From an uncultured Eubacteriales bacterium (GTDB lineage: Bacteria; Bacillota; Clostridia; Peptostreptococcales; Anaerovoracaceae): 64,000 nt of DNA. The position numbers were made by a program, and so were the translations under genes. The notes under the pieces were generated by a model. That model was not told where the DNA came from, did not search any database, and was given only the letters and a program-made list of their open reading frames with translations. Shown one piece after another: positions 60,517 through 64,000 of this stretch (the stretch's first letter is position 1; each line of letters begins with the position of its first letter). The stretch covers positions 3,298 through 67,297 of the forward strand of contig UQNJ01000014.1 of assembly GCA_900542295.1 (NCBI GenBank). The letters run 5' to 3'.

Positions 60517-62199
60517 ATGAGAGCAGACAACAATGAGGAAAGAAGCCGTGTCATAAAAGAAACACTGCTGGGATATGTAGCTTGTGCCAGCACTTCCAAT
60601 TCACCGGCAGAGAGAGCAGCTGAAAAATATTTTGTCGAGTATTTTGGCAAACAGGATTACTTCGCAGCAAATAAGGAGTATTTCGGAGCATATCCTATAA
60701 AGGATGATGCTTTTGACAGAGCAGTCGTTTATGCTATGGCAAAGGGAAACGGAGCGGAAACGGTAGTAATGATACATCACTATGATGTAGTTACCGTAGA
60801 GGATTATAAAAGCATAAAAGACTTTGCTTACAGTCCGCAGGAGCTTGAAGAAAAACTTCAAAATGTAAAAGACGGATTCGGAGAAGAAGCAAAAGCAGAT
60901 CTTGAAAGCGGAAAATGGCTTTTTGGAAGAGGCGTTTGCGATATGAAAGGCGGCGGAGCTGTTCAGATGACTTTAGTCAGCGAATATGGGAAAAGAGCCG
61001 CAGAAAATAAACTGAGCGGAAATGTCATAGTAATAGGCGTACCTGACGAAGAGAATCTCTCGACAGGAATGAGGGCAGCGGTGCTGCTTCTAAAAGAACT
61101 CAAGGATAAATACGGACTGGAGTACAAGCTGATGATAAACTCAGAACCTCATCAGCGCAGGGATGAAGATACAGGGGTATTTTCTCTTGGGACAATAGGA
61201 AAGATGATGCCTTACGCTTATGTCAGAGGATATTTAGCCCATGCAGGAAAAGTATTTGAAGGATTGAATCCTGTAAACGTAATGTCGGAAATTGTGAGAA
61301 ATACGGAAGTTAATTTTTCCTTCAGCGATGTAAAAGCGGGAGAAGCAGCTCCGCCGCCGACATGGCTTTATCTCAGAGACGGAAAAGAATCTTATGACGT
61401 TTCGATGCCAATAAGTGTAAAGGGGTGTCTGAGCGTTCTTACTCTTGACCGCTCCCCTAAGGATGTAATGGAAGATTTTCGCAATGTATGTGAGACTTCT
61501 TTCAAAAAAGTTATAGATGATATGAACCAGAACTTTGAAAAATTTGCAGAAGCAACCGGCAAAGAAGAAAGACGCCTTCCGTGGGAAAGCAAGGTTTCCG
61601 ATTTCGGCCAGCTTTGCAGCGAAGCTAAAGAGTGGTACGGAGAGGAGTTTGACAGAAAATATGCTGACAAAATCAAAGCTTTGGGAGATGAAATAAAGAG
61701 CGGAGTTAAAACTCTAATAGAGGCAAATTTTGAATTGGTTGATTTCGTATATGATTTTATTCACGATTTGTCGCCTAGAGTAGTAATAGGAATGATTCCT
61801 CCTTATTATCCGAACGTGTCATGTGCCGTTACGGGAAACAAAGAGGAAATGGACAAATTTTCAACGATGCTTGAAGAATTTGTAAAAAAAGAATTCCGTC
61901 AGGAATATTCAAAAGAATATTTCTATACCGGAATTTGTGACCTTAGCTACTGCGGAGTAATTAAGCGTGAAGAAACGGAAGAAAGTTTAAAACGTTCAAT
62001 GCCGTTTTTCGGAAATATTTACGGACTGCCTCTCAAAGAGATGGAAGAAACTTCAATGCCTTGCATAAATATAGGCCCTTGGGGAAAGGATTTCCACAAG
62101 CTTACCGAAAGGGTATACAAAGAAGACTTATATGAAAGAACACCGGCAATTTTAAATTTTGCAGTCATGTCCGTTCTTGAAAACGGAGCGCTATCCTGA
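60517..62199 (+). CDS. M20 family metallohydrolase, RocB-like
   Basis: This 560-residue protein resembles RocB (566 in Bacillus), an M20-type hydrolase of the arginine regulon with unproven reaction. Zinc-site regions are VVMIHHYDVV (His-x-Asp), FGRGVCDMKGGGA (bridging Asp) and IGVPDEENLSTGMR (Glu-Glu). Near the C terminus lies MPCINIGPWGKDFHKLTE, with the last His. It follows the DDAH-like gene by 12 bases. A role in hydrolysing an N-acylated or dipeptide form of the amino acid imported by the next gene product is a fair guess. Confidence 0.85.
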   Translation: MRADNNEERSRVIKETLLGYVACASTSNSPAERAAEKYFVEYFGKQDYFAANKEYFGAYPIKDDAFDRAVVYAMAKGNGAETVVMIHHYDVVTVEDYKSIKDFAYSPQELEEKLQNVKDGFGEEAKADLESGKWLFGRGVCDMKGGGAVQMTLVSEYGKRAAENKLSGNVIVIGVPDEENLSTGMRAAVLLLKELKDKYGLEYKLMINSEPHQRRDEDTGVFSLGTIGKMMPYAYVRGYLAHAGKVFEGLNPVNVMSEIVRNTEVNFSFSDVKAGEAAPPPTWLYLRDGKESYDVSMPISVKGCLSVLTLDRSPKDVMEDFRNVCETSFKKVIDDMNQNFEKFAEATGKEERRLPWESKVSDFGQLCSEAKEWYGEEFDRKYADKIKALGDEIKSGVKTLIEANFELVDFVYDFIHDLSPRVVIGMIPPYYPNVSCAVTGNKEEMDKFSTMLEEFVKKEFRQEYSKEYFYTGICDLSYCGVIKREETEESLKRSMPFFGNIYGLPLKEMEETSMPCINIGPWGKDFHKLTERVYKEDLYERTPAILNFAVMSVLENGALS

Positions 62200-62212
62200 A
62201 AGGAGAAGTGAA

Positions 62213-63658
62213 ATGAATATTGAAGAATTGATAACAGTCATAGTAAACGACTACTTATGGGGAACACCAATGGTGGCATTTATCCTTCTTGCAGGTGCTT
62301 ATATCACAGTGAGAACAGGATTTTTCCAGATAAGAGGATTTAAGATGGCCATGAAAAGGGCATGGAACAACTTCTTTGGCAAAAACAAAGATGATGAAAA
62401 TGCTGGAGTTTTATCTCCGCTTGAGGCCATGGCAACAGCCCTTGGAACTACTATAGGAGTAGGAAATATAGGAGGAGTTGCATCAGCTGTTGCAATAGGC
62501 GGTCCGGGAGCAATATTCTGGATGTGGATTTCGGGATTGTTCGGAATGGTCATAAAGAGCGCCGAAATAACGCTGGCTGTTCATTATCGTTCGAAGGATG
62601 AAAATAACGAAGCCTACGGCGGACCTAATTATTATATGCAAAAGGGTATCGGAATGGAGCTGGGTAAAAAGAAGCTGTTTAAGGTACTGAGCGCACTTTT
62701 TATAGTCGGCTTCTCGATGAGTTATTTTATAAATATTCAGACCTACACCGTATCGGAAGCGATGTCTTCTACTTTCGGAATAGGAATGATTGCAAGTGCA
62801 TTAGTATTTACCGTATTGCTTTACATAATGATAAGCGGCGGCATGAAGAGTGTCGGCAGATGGGCTACTTTACTGGTTCCTTTCATGTGTATGTTCTACA
62901 TCATCGGAGGATTGATAATAATTGCTAAAAACATAGACGTAATACCGGGCATATTCGGAATGATTTTTTCCAATGCATTTACAGGCACGGCAGCAGTAGG
63001 CGGATTCGCCGGCGCAGGCTTTAAATTAGCTATAAAGACAGGAATGTCCCGTTCTGTATTCAGTAATGAAGCAGGTTGGGGAACTGCACCGATGATACAT
63101 GCTTCGGCAAAGGTGGATCATCCCGTAAAACAAGGTATGCTTGGAATTTTCGAAGTTTTCGTAGATACTTTCGTGATATGCACGATGACAGCTCTTGTAG
63201 TATTGTGTACAGGACAGTGGAATACAGGACTGGAAGGAGCGGCTCTTACTTTATCAGCCTTTGAAGTAGGTATAGGAAGCTTCGGAAGAATAATACTTGC
63301 AATAGGTGTATTCCTGTTTGGTATCACAACTTCAAGCGGATTATATGCTCAGATAGAGGTAGTGCTGAGATATGTGGTAGGTAACTCTAAAATAAAGAAA
63401 TGGGCGCTTTTATTCTATAAATGGACTTATCCTCTGCCTTCACTGCTGCTGGTGGTTATTTCTGTAGTGAATGAGTTCCAGGGAACGACAGTTTGGCTTA
63501 TATCAGACGCAGGTGTTGCATTACCTATACTTATAAATATAATTGCGCTGTTCATACTGACTCCTAAATTTACGAGTCTGCTTAAGGATTACAATGCACG
63601 CTATTTAGGAAAGGGAGAAGTAGACAAAGATTTCAAGGTATTTTACGATTCCGAGTAG
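62213..63658 (+). CDS. AGCS family amino acid:cation symporter
   Basis: This 481-residue membrane protein belongs to the alanine or glycine:cation symporter family. It has about eleven membrane segments and the blocks GVLSPLEAMATALGTTIGVGNIGGVASA, YGGPNYYMQKGIG and GMSRSVFSNEAGWGTAPMIHASA. I chose ATG 62213, since AAAGGAGAAG stands before it; the longer frame overlaps the hydrolase gene. It is last in the sigma-54 operon and may import the substrate or expel a product of the two hydrolases; family members carry Ala, Gly or other small amino acids. Confidence 0.92.
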   Translation: MNIEELITVIVNDYLWGTPMVAFILLAGAYITVRTGFFQIRGFKMAMKRAWNNFFGKNKDDENAGVLSPLEAMATALGTTIGVGNIGGVASAVAIGGPGAIFWMWISGLFGMVIKSAEITLAVHYRSKDENNEAYGGPNYYMQKGIGMELGKKKLFKVLSALFIVGFSMSYFINIQTYTVSEAMSSTFGIGMIASALVFTVLLYIMISGGMKSVGRWATLLVPFMCMFYIIGGLIIIAKNIDVIPGIFGMIFSNAFTGTAAVGGFAGAGFKLAIKTGMSRSVFSNEAGWGTAPMIHASAKVDHPVKQGMLGIFEVFVDTFVICTMTALVVLCTGQWNTGLEGAALTLSAFEVGIGSFGRIILAIGVFLFGITTSSGLYAQIEVVLRYVVGNSKIKKWALLFYKWTYPLPSLLLVVISVVNEFQGTTVWLISDAGVALPILINIIALFILTPKFTSLLKDYNARYLGKGEVDKDFKVFYDSE

Positions 63659-63692
63659 AGATTGCATAACCCATAATCAATATTTAATAAAA

Positions 63693-63724
63693 GGGAGCCT
63701 CCGAAACAGATATAGGGGGCTTCC
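63693..63724 (+). terminator. Hairpin after the symporter gene
   Basis: GGGAGCCTCC (63693-63702) pairs with GGGGGCTTCC (63715-63724) with G-U pairs. The U run after it is poor. Between here and the tRNA lie the two promoters listed below. Confidence 0.55.
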
Positions 63725-63788
63725 TGCAATAAAATTTAATATAATATTCATGTGATAAAAAATAATGCTAAATATTTTCAAATTTCCG

Positions 63789-63817
63789 TTGACATAAATC
63801 GGCAGTTATGCTAATAT
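63789..63817 (+). promoter_or_regulatory. Upstream tRNA promoter
   Basis: TTGACA (63789-63794) and TAATAT (63812-63817) are 17 bases apart. It is the first of two promoters leading to the tRNA. Confidence 0.6.
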
Positions 63818-63880
63818 AAGTTTCGGCTCGTTAAGTAGAAATACCTTAAGAACTGAAAAATAAAAAGTTTAAAAAAGTTC

Positions 63881-63909
63881 TTGACAAATAAGATACGATA
63901 GTGTATATT
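63881..63909 (+). promoter_or_regulatory. Main tRNA promoter
   Basis: TTGACA (63881-63886) and TATATT (63904-63909) are 17 bases apart and 31 bases before the tRNA. A strong consensus match. Confidence 0.85.
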
Positions 63910-63940
63910 AAATAAATGTGTCGAGCAATTACGAATGCAA

Positions 63941-64000
63941 GGGCGCTTAGCTCAGCTGGGAGAGCATCTGCCTTACAAGCAGAGGGTCATAGGTTCGAGC
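63941..64000 (+). tRNA. tRNA-Val (UAC anticodon), 3' end outside window
   Basis: The sequence folds as an acceptor 5' strand GGGCGCT, a D arm GCTC-AGCTGGGAGA-GAGC, and an anticodon arm TCTGC-CTTACAA-GCAGA with anticodon TAC, then GGGTC and the start of the T arm with GGTTCGAGC. The window ends within the T arm. Strong promoters suggest it heads a larger tRNA cluster. Confidence 0.93.

Noticed and set aside
1..64000. Mobile elements, prophage, CRISPR
   Set aside because: No transposase, integrase, phage gene, terminal repeat or regularly spaced repeat was seen on reading both strands.

Overview
The window reads as a chromosomal segment of a moderately AT-rich, low-GC Gram-positive anaerobe of the class Clostridia. 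The evidence is PolC together with CodY and HslUV, an IspH-S1 fusion, the spore-linked genes yunB, ylmC/ymxH and a TepA-like protease, a Tad pilus locus of clostridial style, strong AGGAGG-type ribosome sites and U-rich intrinsic terminators. The genus cannot be fixed from the sequence; a lineage near Peptostreptococcales/Anaerovoracaceae is my inference. I see no insertion sequence, prophage, CRISPR array or rRNA.

Layout. 1-8.1 kb: dxr (5' cut), rseP, a GNAT gene stopped by an in-frame UGA, ispG, polC and a frameshifted second GNAT gene. 8.2-10.3 kb: a Crp/Fnr regulator divergent from trxA-trxB. 10.5-12 kb: a lytic transglycosylase, a 34-codon ORF and a CAP-domain secreted protein. 12.2-17.1 kb: a BMP-type nucleoside ABC importer, with a terminator after the binding-protein gene. 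17.2-22.2 kb: a YgiQ radical SAM protein, then an acyl-CoA synthetase behind a FapR-like palindrome, then an orphan adenine methyltransferase. 22.4-23.4 kb: ylmC and a TepA-like protease, divergent. 23.4-29.6 kb: a compact Tad (type IVb) pilus locus. 29.7-33.9 kb: SPOR protein, rarA, ispH-rpsA and a small lipoprotein. 33.9-38.8 kb, minus strand: a CBS protein and a trkA-trkH-trkH potassium-uptake operon. 38.9-40.4 kb: an MBL hydrolase and a Cof-type phosphatase. 40.5-42.8 kb: an amino-acid ABC importer. 42.8-47.2 kb: a dltABCD operon with a previously easily missed dltX at its end. 47.4-57.8 kb: yraN, yifB, dprA, topA, hslV, hslU, codY, yunB, hflX, yigZ. 57.9-63.7 kb: a RocR-like sigma-54 activator, a near-perfect sigma-54 promoter and three genes for a guanidino-type hydrolase, a RocB-like M20 hydrolase and an AGCS amino-acid symporter. 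The window ends inside a tRNA-Val gene.

Most notable points: PolC lacks the whole DEDD 3'-5' exonuclease insert while its polymerase and PHP parts look intact; a UGA replaces a conserved Cys codon in a GNAT gene whose 3' end continues in frame; dltX lies last in the dlt operon, overlapping dltD; the dlt promoter carries a palindrome between -35 and -10 and its ribosome site is a run of nine G; the acyl-CoA synthetase promoter carries a TTAGTA-N5-TACTAA palindrome; and the RocR/sigma-54/RocB set looks like a self-contained amino-acid catabolic module. All function calls rest on motif and family recognition by eye; no database search was run.
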